NCBI RefSeq assembly: GCF_014257025.1
Contig: NZ_JACMSF010000066.1
Coordinates: 1 to 44,128 of the forward strand
DNA from: Streptomyces cupreus
GTDB lineage: Bacteria > Actinomycetota > Actinomycetes > Streptomycetales > Streptomycetaceae
DNA length: 44,128 bases
Direction: 5' to 3'
The notes beneath the pieces are model-generated. The model searched no databases and was not told the DNA's origin. It worked only from the letters and a program-made list of their open reading frames with translations. The position numbers were made by a program, and so were the translations under genes. Positions 15,090 to 23,133 of the stretch are shown in pieces. Position 1 is the first letter of the stretch. The number at the start of each line of letters is the position of its first letter.

Positions 15090-15917
15090 ATGGACGGGGA
15101 ACTCGGAGACTTCCTGCGCACGCGCCGCGCCCGCATCCAGCCTCAGGACGTGGGGCTGCCCGCCTACGGGCGCCGCCGCGTCCCCGGTCTTCGCCGCGAG
15201 GAGGTGGCGCAGTTGGCCGGGGTGAGCGTCGACTACTACGTCCGGCTCGAACAGGGGCGGGGGCCGAGCGTCTCGGACGCCGTCCTGGACGCCATCGCGC
15301 GGGTGCTGCGGCTGGACGCGGCGGAGCACGACTACCTGCACACGATCGCCCGGCCCCGCAGGCGAGGCGGAACCGCCCCTGTGTCGCCCCGGGTGAGCCG
15401 GAGCGTCCAGCTGCTGCTGGACGGCATGGACCGCAACCCCGCGTACGTCCTGGACCACCGGATGGACGTGCTCGCCTGGAACTCCCTCGCCGACGCGGTG
15501 CTCGGCTTCAGCGAGTCGGATCCTGCCGGGCTCAGCCTCCCGCGCCGGGCGTTCCTCGACCCAGCTGCCCACGCCCTGTACCCGGACTGGCCCGCGATCG
15601 CCGCCCAGACGGTCGCCCACCTCCGGCTCAGCGCGGGCCATCACCCCGACGACCGTGAGCTGGCCGCCCTCGTCGGCGAACTCTCCGCCCGCAGCGAGGA
15701 CTTCCGCCGGCTCTGGGCCGACCACGTGGTCAAGCCCTGTGTGTGCGGGGTCAAACACGTCCAGCACCCGGTCGCGGGTCTGCTGGTCCTCCCGTACGAG
15801 ACCTTCACGGTCCCGGCGGCGCCGGACCAGACGGTGGTGTTCTACGCCCCGGAGCCGGACTCGGAGACGGCGGAGAGGCTGGCGCTGCTGGGGAGTTGGG
15901 CCAGTACAGCCCGCTGA
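15090..15917 (+). CDS. XRE-family transcriptional regulator with MmyB-like ligand domain
   Basis: 275 residues. An N-terminal XRE helix-turn-helix (about 5-80; PGLRREEVAQLAGVSVDYYVRLEQGRGP is the DNA-binding core) precedes a PAS-like MmyB domain (about 100-270; NPAYVLDHRMDVLAWNSLADAVL and the histidine/valine-rich end). In Streptomyces such proteins are frequently encoded next to, and control, an SDR oxidoreductase, exactly as here. Some bind fatty acids. Ligand here unknown. A strong hairpin follows the gene. Confidence 0.92.
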   Translation: MDGELGDFLRTRRARIQPQDVGLPAYGRRRVPGLRREEVAQLAGVSVDYYVRLEQGRGPSVSDAVLDAIARVLRLDAAEHDYLHTIARPRRRGGTAPVSPRVSRSVQLLLDGMDRNPAYVLDHRMDVLAWNSLADAVLGFSESDPAGLSLPRRAFLDPAAHALYPDWPAIAAQTVAHLRLSAGHHPDDRELAALVGELSARSEDFRRLWADHVVKPCVCGVKHVQHPVAGLLVLPYETFTVPAAPDQTVVFYAPEPDSETAERLALLGSWASTAR

Positions 15918-15930
15918 TCCAAAAGATATG

Positions 15931-15985
15931 CGCGGGGACCGCCGCACCCCCGTTGCCGGGGGGCGGGACGACGGCGGTCCCCGCG
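15931..15985 (+). terminator. Strong hairpin after the XRE regulator gene
   Basis: Arms CGCGGGGACCGCCG (15931-15944) and CGGCGGTCCCCGCG (15972-15985) pair perfectly over 14 bp; the 27-base loop is itself C-rich then G-rich and could extend the structure. No T-run follows, as usual for Streptomyces. Confidence 0.7.
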
Positions 15986-16154
15986 AGGGACGTTGACCGG
16001 GTCAGGGCCGGGTCTCACGTCCGGCGTCCATGGAGGTCCGGGAGCCGCTCCGGAGGTCCTTGGACGTTCGGCGCCGGCTGGGGCGGGGAGCCGCTCCCGC
16101 CCTGCCGACACCCACTAATGTGCCGGACCCGTGTTAAGCGGGTGCTGCGCGGAC
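15986..16154. other. Intergenic stretch without recognised gene
   Basis: Between the hairpin and the cystathionine beta-synthase region the sequence is G/C-rich with no convincing reading frame in either direction, no tRNA fold and no obvious promoter. An open minus-strand frame across 16015-16233 has shadow-like composition. Confidence 0.4.
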
Positions 16155-16286
16155 GTGACGCGCTCGTACCACTTCCGCGAAGCCATGAAGGCTGCCGATC
16201 ACCGCAAGTTCGCCGCCGACACGGGCCGTTCACCGTACGTTCGCCGCTACTTCCCGCCCTTGGCGAGGAAGGCCAGCAGGTCCTGA
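16155..16286 (+). CDS. Possible 43-residue small protein
   Basis: GTG at 16155 opens a short frame whose product (MTRSYHFREAMKAADHRK...) is mixed, hydrophilic and rich in Lys, Asp, Phe and Tyr, unlike the Arg/Pro/Ala shadows of this genome. It ends at 16284-16286 inside the 3' end of the opposite-strand cystathionine beta-synthase gene. There is only a weak GGGTG upstream. I recognise no family. Translation is unproven; it may be a gene remnant. Confidence 0.25.
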   Translation: MTRSYHFREAMKAADHRKFAADTGRSPYVRRYFPPLARKASRS

Positions 16287-17635
16287 CGGCTGATCACACC
16301 GGTGGGCTTGCCCTCGACCAGGACGATCGCCGCGTCCGCCGAACCGAGCACGGACATCAGGTCGCCGACGGGCTCGCCGGAGCCGACCTGCGGCAGCGGG
16401 GCCGACATGTGCTTCTCCAGCGGGTCCTCCAGGGAGGCCGTCTTGGTGAACAGGGCGTCGAGCAGCTCCCGTTCGACGACGGAACCGACGACCTCGGCGG
16501 CCATCACGTCCGGGTGACCCGCGCCCGGCTTGACGATCGGCATCTGCGAGACGCCGTACTCGCGCAGCACCTCGATGGCCTGGCCGACGGTTTCGTCGGG
16601 GTGCATGTGGACGAGGGACGGCATGGCGCCGTGCTCCTTGTCGCTCAGGACGTCGGCGACGCGGGCGCTCGGGCCCTCGTCCTCCAGGAAGCCGTAGTCG
16701 GCCATCCACTCGTCGTTGAAGATCTTGCTGAGGTAGCCGCGGCCGCTGTCCGGCAGCAGTACGACGACCACGTCGTCCTCCTCAAGACGCTCGGCGACGC
16801 GCAGCGCGGCGACCACGGCCATACCGCAGGAGCCGCCGACCAGCAGGCCCTCCTCCTTGGCGAGGCGGCGGGTCATCTGGAAGGAGTCCTTGTCGGAGAC
16901 CGCCACGATCTCGTCGGCGACCGTGCGGTCGTAGGCGGTCGGCCAGAAGTCCTCACCGACGCCCTCGACGAGGTACGGCCGCCCGGAGCCGCCGGAGTAG
17001 ACCGAGCCCTCGGGGTCGGCGCCGATGACCTTGACCTTGCCGTCGCTGACGTCCTTCAGATAGCGGCCGGTGCCGGAGATGGTGCCGCCGGTGCCGACGC
17101 CCGCGACGAAGTGGGTGATCCGCCCCTCCGTCTGCTCCCACAGCTCGGGGCCGGTGGAGTGGTAGTGGGAGAGGGGGTTGTTGGGGTTGGAGTACTGGTC
17201 GGGCTTCCACGCGCCCGGCGTCTCACGGACCAGACGGTCGGAGACGTTGTAGTAGGAGTCGGGGTGCTCGGGGTCGACGGCGGTCGGGCAGACGACGACC
17301 TCCGCCCCGTAGGCCCGCAGCACATTGATCTTGTCGGTGCTCACCTTGTCGGGGCACACGAAGATGCACTTGTAGCCCTTCTGCTGGGCCACGATGGCAA
17401 GCCCGACCCCGGTGTTCCCACTGGTCGGCTCGACGATGGTGCCGCCGGGCTTGAGCGCGCCGCTCTCCTCCGCGGCCTCGATCATGCGCAGAGCGATCCG
17501 GTCCTTCACCGAACCGCCCGGGTTGAAGTACTCCACCTTGGCCAGGACAGTCGCCTTGATGCCCTTGGTCACGCTGTTGAGCCTCACCAGCGGGGTGTTG
17601 CCGACGAGGCTGATCATCGAGTCGTGGAATTGCAC
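16247..17635 (-). CDS. cbs: Cystathionine beta-synthase
   Basis: Condenses serine (or O-acetylserine) with homocysteine to cystathionine with PLP, opening the transsulfuration route to cysteine. The 462-residue protein has a fold-II PLP domain with the Schiff-base lysine in GGSVKDR (Lys44), the SGNTG phosphate loop and GVGTGGTISG, followed by a C-terminal pair of CBS domains (about 335-460). The tandem CBS domains distinguish it from plain cysteine synthase. GTG at 17635 has CGGAGA six bases upstream; an upstream TTG would add seven residues but lacks support. TAGGCT at 17680-17685 may be its -10 box. It converges on the XRE gene. Confidence 0.93.
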   Translation of the reverse strand: MQFHDSMISLVGNTPLVRLNSVTKGIKATVLAKVEYFNPGGSVKDRIALRMIEAAEESGALKPGGTIVEPTSGNTGVGLAIVAQQKGYKCIFVCPDKVSTDKINVLRAYGAEVVVCPTAVDPEHPDSYYNVSDRLVRETPGAWKPDQYSNPNNPLSHYHSTGPELWEQTEGRITHFVAGVGTGGTISGTGRYLKDVSDGKVKVIGADPEGSVYSGGSGRPYLVEGVGEDFWPTAYDRTVADEIVAVSDKDSFQMTRRLAKEEGLLVGGSCGMAVVAALRVAERLEEDDVVVVLLPDSGRGYLSKIFNDEWMADYGFLEDEGPSARVADVLSDKEHGAMPSLVHMHPDETVGQAIEVLREYGVSQMPIVKPGAGHPDVMAAEVVGSVVERELLDALFTKTASLEDPLEKHMSAPLPQVGSGEPVGDLMSVLGSADAAIVLVEGKPTGVISRQDLLAFLAKGGK

Positions 17636-17792
17636 CGTTGTCTCCGGATGCTGCAAAAGATGTCGTCAGTGGTGCCGCCAGCCTATGGCTTCCCCGCCCC
17701 CCATGACGGTCGTTCACTCCCTGTTGGGATTGGGCCACGGTGCGTGCGGGGCAAGGAGTGGATGTACGGGTTCGAGGAGGTGACGGCGAGGC

Positions 17793-18821
17793 ATGACGAG
17801 CATGTCGAGGGCGAGGGTGGCCCGGCGGATCGCGGCCGGCGCCGCATACGGCGGCGGTGGGATCGGTCTGGCCGGCGCGGCCGTCGTGGGTCTGGTGCTG
17901 GCGGAGGTCCAGCTGGCCAAGCGTGCCGTGAGCAACGGCACGGCCCCGCACGCGCCGAGCGCGGAGGGCCTGTACGGCAACGGCTATACCGCCGCCGGTG
18001 TACCTCCGCTGCGGCTGTTGCTGCTGGGTGACTCCACGGCCGCGGGCCAGGGCGTACGGCGGGCCGGGCAGACGCCGGGCGCGCTGCTGGCGTCGGGACT
18101 GGCGGCGGTGGCGGAGCGCCCGGTGGAGCTGCGCAATGTCGCCCTCCCCGGTGCCCGCTCCGACGACCTGGAACGCCAGGTTGCGCTCGCCCTGGCGGAT
18201 TCCGACGGGGTGCCCGACGTCTGCGTGATCATGATCGGCGCCAACGACGTCACAAACCGCATGCCACCGACCCGCTCGGTGCGTTATCTGGCGACGGCGG
18301 TACGGCGGCTGCGCACAGCCGGCGCCGAGGTGATCGTCGGCACCTGCCCCGACCTCGGCACCATCGAGCCGGTCCAGCAGCCCCTGCGCTGGCTGGCCAG
18401 GCGTGCTTCCCGTCAGCTCGCGGCCGCCCAGACGATCGGCGTCGTCGAGCAGGGTGGCCGTACGGTGTCGCTGGGCGATCTGCTGGGCCCGGAGTTCGCG
18501 GCGAACCCGCGCGAGCTGTTCGGCCCGGACAGCTACCACCCCTCTGCGGAGGGCTACGCCACGGCGGCGATGGCGGTCCTGCCCACCGTCTGCGCGGCTC
18601 TCGGCCTGTGGCCCGCGGAAGAAGAGCGTCCCGACGTCTCCCGTCGCGAGGGCTTCCTGCCGGTCGCCCGGGCCGCGGCGGAGGCGGCTTCCGAGGCGGG
18701 CACGGAGGTCACGGCGGCGATGCCGACCGGGCCCCGGGGCCCGTGGGCGCTGCTCAAGCGCAGGCGCCGGCGGCGGGTCGGGGAGACGGAACCGTCTCCC
18801 ACCAGCGCGTCCGGCGTGTGA
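17793..18821 (+). CDS. SGNH/GDSL hydrolase, membrane-anchored
   Basis: 342 residues. One hydrophobic segment (about 20-40) after the basic N-terminus suggests a signal anchor with the enzyme outside the cell. The SGNH blocks are present: LLLGDST (nucleophile Ser81), GANDV (block III Asn) and DSYHPS (Asp-x-x-His) near 248-253. Such hydrolases cleave esters of lipids, acylated sugars or xylan; the substrate is not evident. The C-terminal 70 residues form a charged, basic tail. ATG at 17793, with a second ATG at 17802 as an alternative. Divergent from cystathionine beta-synthase. Confidence 0.88.
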   Translation: MTSMSRARVARRIAAGAAYGGGGIGLAGAAVVGLVLAEVQLAKRAVSNGTAPHAPSAEGLYGNGYTAAGVPPLRLLLLGDSTAAGQGVRRAGQTPGALLASGLAAVAERPVELRNVALPGARSDDLERQVALALADSDGVPDVCVIMIGANDVTNRMPPTRSVRYLATAVRRLRTAGAEVIVGTCPDLGTIEPVQQPLRWLARRASRQLAAAQTIGVVEQGGRTVSLGDLLGPEFAANPRELFGPDSYHPSAEGYATAAMAVLPTVCAALGLWPAEEERPDVSRREGFLPVARAAAEAASEAGTEVTAAMPTGPRGPWALLKRRRRRRVGETEPSPTSASGV

Positions 18822-18823
18822 AG

Positions 18824-18856
18824 CGGAACGCGACCTTCCTCACCAGCCGCGTTCCG
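18824..18856 (+). terminator. Hairpin after the SGNH hydrolase gene
   Basis: CGGAACGCG (18824-18832) and CGCGTTCCG (18848-18856) form a perfect 9-bp stem with a 15-base loop, two bases after the stop codon. Confidence 0.55.
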
Positions 18857-18963
18857 TACACGCACAGTTCACCGTCCGAGCGGGGCGGCGTAACCGGATC
18901 ACCCCCGGCTTTGGCGAGGGTGTGCTTCCGCTGTCACGCTGCTGTCAGGAGCACGCCCCCGCG

Positions 18964-20094
18964 ATGGAAAAACCGCTTCCGAGACCCACCGGCCCGAGCC
19001 GCACCCGTGACCCCTGGTGGGACAACGCCCGGTTCGTGTCCGCCGCGCTGATCGTGGTCCTGCACACCGTGGGCAGCCTGATGAGCCGCTACGACGCACT
19101 GGGGGCGTACCACATCGGGACCTGGGCCTTCCGGGTGCCGCTCTTCGTCATCCTGGCCGGGGTCTTCAGCAGCGGCGGGCCGCTCGGTCCGCGCCATCTG
19201 CGCACCCTGCTGCACAGCATCGCCCTGCCGGCGCTGATCTTCAGCCTGCTGTACTCGCTGGAGGTGTACGCGCTCGGCGGCCGTTTCACGCTGCACATCA
19301 CCCAGCTGCCGTGGACGCTGTGGTTCTTGATGTCGCTGTTCTTCTGGCGGCTGCTGCTGCCCCTGGTGGTCCAGCTGCGTCATCCGCTGCTGGTCACCAC
19401 GGTCGTCTCGCTCGCGGTCGGCTACGTGGACGAGTTCGGCATGCAGTTCTCGGCCAGCCGGACGCTGGTGTACATGCCGCTGTTCTACCTCGGCTGGCGA
19501 CTGGGCCAGGGGTGGCTCCAGGACTGGTTCCGCAGCCGGTCGAGCCTGCCGGTCGCCGTGGCGGGGGTGCTCGCCTCGTTCACCGTGGGCTGGCTGTGGC
19601 ACGCGAAGGTCGACGGCACCTGGCTCTCGATGCGGCACGCGTACCGGGCCGACACCCGGCTGGGCATGGAGGGCGCCTGGGTGATCCGGCTGCTGGTCCT
19701 GGCCTCGGCCGCGGCGCTGGTGCTGTGTCTGCTCCGGCTGATACCGAGGCGGCGGCTGCCGTTCGTCTCCGCGCTCGGCTCGGGCGGCTTCACCATCTAC
19801 CTGCTGCATCCGCTGGTCATCCTGCCGTTCCGGGAGCGGGGCCACATCGCCCGGGCCGACACCCATGTGGAGCTGCTCGCGCTGATGGTGTGCGGGGTGC
19901 TGCTCGCGGCGGTGCTCGGTTCGCCCTGGGTACGCCGCCTGGTCCAGCCACTGACCAAGCCGCCGGTGGACTGGCTGTTCGCCCCGCCCGCCGCACCGGG
20001 CGCGGCCGACGCCCCTAGCCCCCTAAGCAAGCGCTTGGAAAAGAGTTCCGCATCACACCCGGATGGCGGTGACCGAAGCCTTACGTACAGGTAA
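18964..20094 (+). CDS. Acyltransferase 3 family membrane protein
   Basis: 376-residue polytopic protein with about ten hydrophobic spans. The N-terminal WWDNARFVSAALIVVLHT matches the conserved first helix of acyltransferase-3 enzymes, whose His is part of the active site. The members move acyl groups onto sugars or lipids at the membrane. There is a hydrophilic Ala/Pro/Ser C-tail (from about 345). ATG at 18964 is preceded by AGGAG at a rather long 12 bases. No substrate can be inferred from its neighbours. Confidence 0.82.
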   Translation: MEKPLPRPTGPSRTRDPWWDNARFVSAALIVVLHTVGSLMSRYDALGAYHIGTWAFRVPLFVILAGVFSSGGPLGPRHLRTLLHSIALPALIFSLLYSLEVYALGGRFTLHITQLPWTLWFLMSLFFWRLLLPLVVQLRHPLLVTTVVSLAVGYVDEFGMQFSASRTLVYMPLFYLGWRLGQGWLQDWFRSRSSLPVAVAGVLASFTVGWLWHAKVDGTWLSMRHAYRADTRLGMEGAWVIRLLVLASAAALVLCLLRLIPRRRLPFVSALGSGGFTIYLLHPLVILPFRERGHIARADTHVELLALMVCGVLLAAVLGSPWVRRLVQPLTKPPVDWLFAPPAAPGAADAPSPLSKRLEKSSASHPDGGDRSLTYR

Positions 20095-20137
20095 CTTGCC
20101 CCGTACACCCCCTCTTCCGTCGTCGTCTGGAGCCGTG

Positions 20138-21358
20138 ATGCCCGAAGCCGTGATCGTCTCGACCGCCCGCTCCCCCATCGGCCGCGCTTTCAAGGGCTCC
20201 CTGAAGGACCTGCGCCCGGACGACCTCACCGCCACGATCATCCAGGCCGCCCTCGCCAAGGTCCCGGAGCTGGACCCCAAGGACATCGACGACCTGATGC
20301 TGGGCTGCGGTCTGCCCGGCGGCGAGCAGGGCAACAACCTCGGCCGGATCGTGGCCGTGCAGATGGGGATGGACCACCTGCCCGGCTGCACCGTCACCCG
20401 GTACTGCTCCTCCTCGCTGCAGACCTCCCGCATGGCCCTGCACGCCATCAAGGCCGGCGAGGGCGACGTCTTCATCTCGGCCGGTGTCGAGATGGTCTCC
20501 CGCTTCACCAAGGGCAACTCCGACTCGCTGCCCGACACGCACAACCCGTTCTTCGCCGAGGCCGAGGCCCGCACCGAGGCCGTCGCCCAGCAGGAGGGCA
20601 CCACCTGGCACGACCCGCGCGAGGACGGCCTCGTCCCGGACGCCTACATCGCGATGGGCCAGACCGCCGAGAACCTCGCCCGCTGGAAGGGCGTCACCCG
20701 CCAGGACATGGACGAGTTCGGCGTCCGCTCGCAGAACCTCGCCGAGGAAGCCATCAAGAACGGCTTCTGGGAGCGCGAGATCACCCCGGTGACCCTCCCC
20801 GACGGCACCGTCGTCTCCAAGGACGACGGCCCGCGCGCCGGCGTCACCCTGGAGGGCGTCCAGGGCCTGAAGCCCGTCTTCCGCCCCGACGGCATGGTCA
20901 CCGCCGGCAACTGCTGCCCGCTGAACGACGGCGCCGCCGCGGTCGTCATCATGAGCGACACCAAGGCCCGCGAGCTCGGTCTCACCCCGCTCGCCCGCAT
21001 CGTGTCGACCGGTGTCTCGGGCCTGTCCCCCGAGATCATGGGCCTCGGCCCGGTCGAGGCCTCGCAGCAGGCGCTGCGCCGCGCGGGCCTGACCATCGAC
21101 GACATCGACCTGGTCGAGATCAACGAGGCGTTCGCCGCGCAGGTGATCCCCTCCTACCGCGACCTGGGCATCCCGCTGGAGAAGCTGAACGTCAACGGCG
21201 GTGCCATCGCCGTCGGCCACCCCTTCGGCATGACCGGCGCCCGGATCACCGGCACGCTGATCAACTCCCTCCAGTTCCACGACAAGCAGTTCGGTCTGGA
21301 GACGATGTGCGTCGGCGGCGGCCAGGGCATGGCGATGGTCATCGAGCGTCTGAGCTGA
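20138..21358 (+). CDS. Acetyl-CoA C-acetyltransferase (thiolase)
   Basis: 406 residues, typical thiolase length. The three catalytic stations are visible: acyl-accepting Cys90 (RYCSSSLQ), the GHPFGMTGAR histidine (about 356) and the C-terminal CVGGGQG cysteine. NEAFAAQ is also conserved. It either condenses two acetyl-CoA or cleaves 3-ketoacyl-CoA in beta-oxidation; the sequence alone does not separate the roles and no fadB-like partner is adjacent. ATG at 20138 follows GGAG by five bases. A hairpin terminator follows. Confidence 0.93.
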   Translation: MPEAVIVSTARSPIGRAFKGSLKDLRPDDLTATIIQAALAKVPELDPKDIDDLMLGCGLPGGEQGNNLGRIVAVQMGMDHLPGCTVTRYCSSSLQTSRMALHAIKAGEGDVFISAGVEMVSRFTKGNSDSLPDTHNPFFAEAEARTEAVAQQEGTTWHDPREDGLVPDAYIAMGQTAENLARWKGVTRQDMDEFGVRSQNLAEEAIKNGFWEREITPVTLPDGTVVSKDDGPRAGVTLEGVQGLKPVFRPDGMVTAGNCCPLNDGAAAVVIMSDTKARELGLTPLARIVSTGVSGLSPEIMGLGPVEASQQALRRAGLTIDDIDLVEINEAFAAQVIPSYRDLGIPLEKLNVNGGAIAVGHPFGMTGARITGTLINSLQFHDKQFGLETMCVGGGQGMAMVIERLS

Positions 21359-21388
21359 CCGTGGTCGGTGCGCGACCCTGAGTGACCC

Positions 21389-21429
21389 ATAGGCCCGGAA
21401 CCCGGTAACCGACCAGGTTCTGGGCCTAT
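21389..21429 (+). terminator. Rho-independent-type terminator of the thiolase gene
   Basis: ATAGGCCCGGAACC (21389-21402) pairs with GGTTCTGGGCCTAT (21416-21429) over 13 of 14 positions and is followed by TTTG. Confidence 0.75.
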
Positions 21430-21624
21430 TTGTGATCCAATCTCCCCCAGGATGTGACCTATCTCCCTCCGTTGAGGGATTTCCGCAGGTCAGAGGCGTT
21501 TCACCCACACCCGCCAGGCCCAAAGCCCTGTCCGGTTCGTGACGTTACGCACTGACAGCTGGTTAGTCCACCCCTCAAGCTGATGTAGGAAGTCGGGGGT
21601 CGACTTTGAACCGGGAGTACGTCA

Positions 21625-22416
21625 GTGAGCGCCATGCCGATCGCCCTGCTGCTCACCACGGCAGCCACCGGCGCCGTGGGCGTCGCCGTCCTGCGCACCC
21701 TCATGGTGCTGCGCCGACAGGTCGCGGCCCTGCACACCGAGCTCGCCGCGAACAACGCGGCCGCGGCCCGGGGTCTGGTGCCCGCCGCCCGCCCGGCCGC
21801 GGACACCGACGAGATACGCGCAGCCGTGGCCGAGGCCCTGGCGGAGGAGCGTGAGCGGGAGCTCGCCGAGGCGCGCGCGTTCTGGGCGGCCCAGGAGGCC
21901 CGTGACGCCTCCGACGGCCCGACGCTGCTGGGCCTGGGCGACAGCGAGCCGTTCCTCCCCCGGCAGGCCGATTTCGTGAGCCTTGAGCCCCTGGAGCCGG
22001 TCGCAGAGCCGGCCGCGGACGCCGAAGAGTTCGCCGGGGAGTCCGCGGAGCTGGCCGCCGCCCGCCGTCGGCACCCCTCGCACCCGGACTTCGTGCCGGT
22101 GCAGTCACCGGTCGTCAACGACCATGAGCGTACGGTCGCCACGCTTGAGGAGCTGGCCGCCTCCGCCACCGAACTGACCGACGTCCGCCCGGGCCCGCTC
22201 GGCACCCTCGACGTCTACGTCTTCGCCGACGGCACCACCCTGTGCATGACCCCGGGCCACCGCGAAACGGCGGAACGCCTGGCCGAGGCCCTGCGCGCGG
22301 GCGAGACCCCGGTCCTGCTGGGTGGCTCGGGCATCTCGGGAGCGTACACGTTGACGTTCGCGTGCGGCGAGGAGAACGTGTACATCCTGGCCGACCGCGT
22401 CATAGCGAGCCTGTAG
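21625..22416 (+). CDS. Conserved actinomycete hypothetical protein with N-terminal membrane anchor
   Basis: 263 residues. A single N-terminal hydrophobic segment (about 1-26) is followed by a long Ala/Glu-rich helical region (about 28-95, probably coiled coil), an acidic linker and a compact C-terminal domain (about 175-263; TLDVYVFADGTTLCMTPGHRETAERL, then a glycine-rich GGSGISGAYTLTF). The C-terminal domain looks folded but I do not recognise it. GTG at 21625 has GGGAG seven bases upstream. The upstream 195 bases contain no further gene. Confidence 0.75.
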   Translation: MSAMPIALLLTTAATGAVGVAVLRTLMVLRRQVAALHTELAANNAAAARGLVPAARPAADTDEIRAAVAEALAEERERELAEARAFWAAQEARDASDGPTLLGLGDSEPFLPRQADFVSLEPLEPVAEPAADAEEFAGESAELAAARRRHPSHPDFVPVQSPVVNDHERTVATLEELAASATELTDVRPGPLGTLDVYVFADGTTLCMTPGHRETAERLAEALRAGETPVLLGGSGISGAYTLTFACGEENVYILADRVIASL

Positions 22417-22419
22417 CAG

Positions 22420-22731
22420 TCACACTCCGGCGCGCTTCTGCGCTTCGGCCACCAACTCCACAGCCTCGTCCACTTGGGCCTCGTCCGTCAGTACGAGGCC
22501 CAAGTCGTGCACGGCGACGGTGATTTGATCAGCCGCGGCGAACATCCCCGCGTCCGGCATCTCCCGAGGCTCTCCCGAGGGATCTTCGAGCAGCTGTGCC
22601 CGGCGGGACAGCTCCCTGGCCAGCCCAAGCGCCTCGGTCGCCGCTCCTCGTTGCAACCGACTCTGCGGAGCGGCTCGCAACCGGTCGGCGAAGTGATCCA
22701 CAGCCCGGGTCAGACGCGTCGTATCCACCAC
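22420..22731 (-). CDS. Small conserved hypothetical protein
   Basis: 103 residues, mainly helical, soluble and acidic at the C-terminus (VDEAVELVAEAQKRAGV). No known motif. It converges on the previous gene with three bases between stops. Start: GTG at 22731 (a second GTG follows directly). There is no Shine-Dalgarno; instead TACGGT (22738-22743) is six bases upstream and TTGGCA (22763-22768) lies 19 bases further, which suggests a leaderless transcript. Function unknown. Confidence 0.65.
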   Translation of the reverse strand: MVDTTRLTRAVDHFADRLRAAPQSRLQRGAATEALGLARELSRRAQLLEDPSGEPREMPDAGMFAAADQITVAVHDLGLVLTDEAQVDEAVELVAEAQKRAGV

Positions 22732-22833
22732 GCCGCAACCGTACGCGCAGCACCGGGAGTGTTGCCAACACGCGAACGCTCAGGCACCGTGACTTGAAGG
22801 ACCGGCTTACATCCCCTGCGTCCGGAGGCGCCG

Positions 22834-23064
22834 ATGTCCCACGTCCTCTCCGAGGAGACCCACCGCAACATGCTCGCCCGCATCCCCCATTGCACCGGTC
22901 GTGAAGTCTCCGACTGGCTCCGCACCGTCGAAGAAGGCCCGGCTCTCTTCCGCTTCGAGGAAAAGGTCAGCTGGCTTCGCCACGAATACGACCTCGCGTA
23001 CGGCCACGCGAAGGCGATCGTCCACGAGTACGACCTGAGGAGGGCCGCGCGCAAGTTCCTCTAG
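22834..23064 (+). CDS. DUF4287-like small protein
   Basis: 76 residues containing TGREVSDWLRTVEEGP and the WLRHEYDLAYGHAKAIVHEYDLRRA segment typical of DUF4287 proteins, small soluble helical proteins of unknown role. ATG at 22834 follows a good GGAGG. It is followed by a bidirectional hairpin shared with the converging Bax-inhibitor-1 gene. Confidence 0.8.
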   Translation: MSHVLSEETHRNMLARIPHCTGREVSDWLRTVEEGPALFRFEEKVSWLRHEYDLAYGHAKAIVHEYDLRRAARKFL

Positions 23065-23088
23065 ACGCGCACTGTTTCGCAGACGACG

Positions 23089-23119
23089 AAGGGCCCCGGG
23101 TCTGAGACCCGGGGCCCTT
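23089..23119. terminator. Bidirectional hairpin terminator
   Basis: AAGGGCCCCGGGT (23089-23101) and ACCCGGGGCCCTT (23107-23119) form a perfect 13-bp stem with a 5-base loop between converging genes. Confidence 0.85.
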
Positions 23120-23133
23120 CCGAAGCGGTGCGA

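Noticed and set aside
15842..16233. Minus-strand frames downstream of the XRE gene
   Set aside because: Arg/Pro/Ser-rich products without ribosome-binding sites, overlapping the hairpin terminator.
18284..18286. TTA trinucleotide in the SGNH hydrolase gene
   Set aside because: It is out of frame (GTG CGT TAT), so it is not a bldA target.
20081..20083. TTA trinucleotide near the end of the acyltransferase gene
   Set aside because: Out of frame with the gene.
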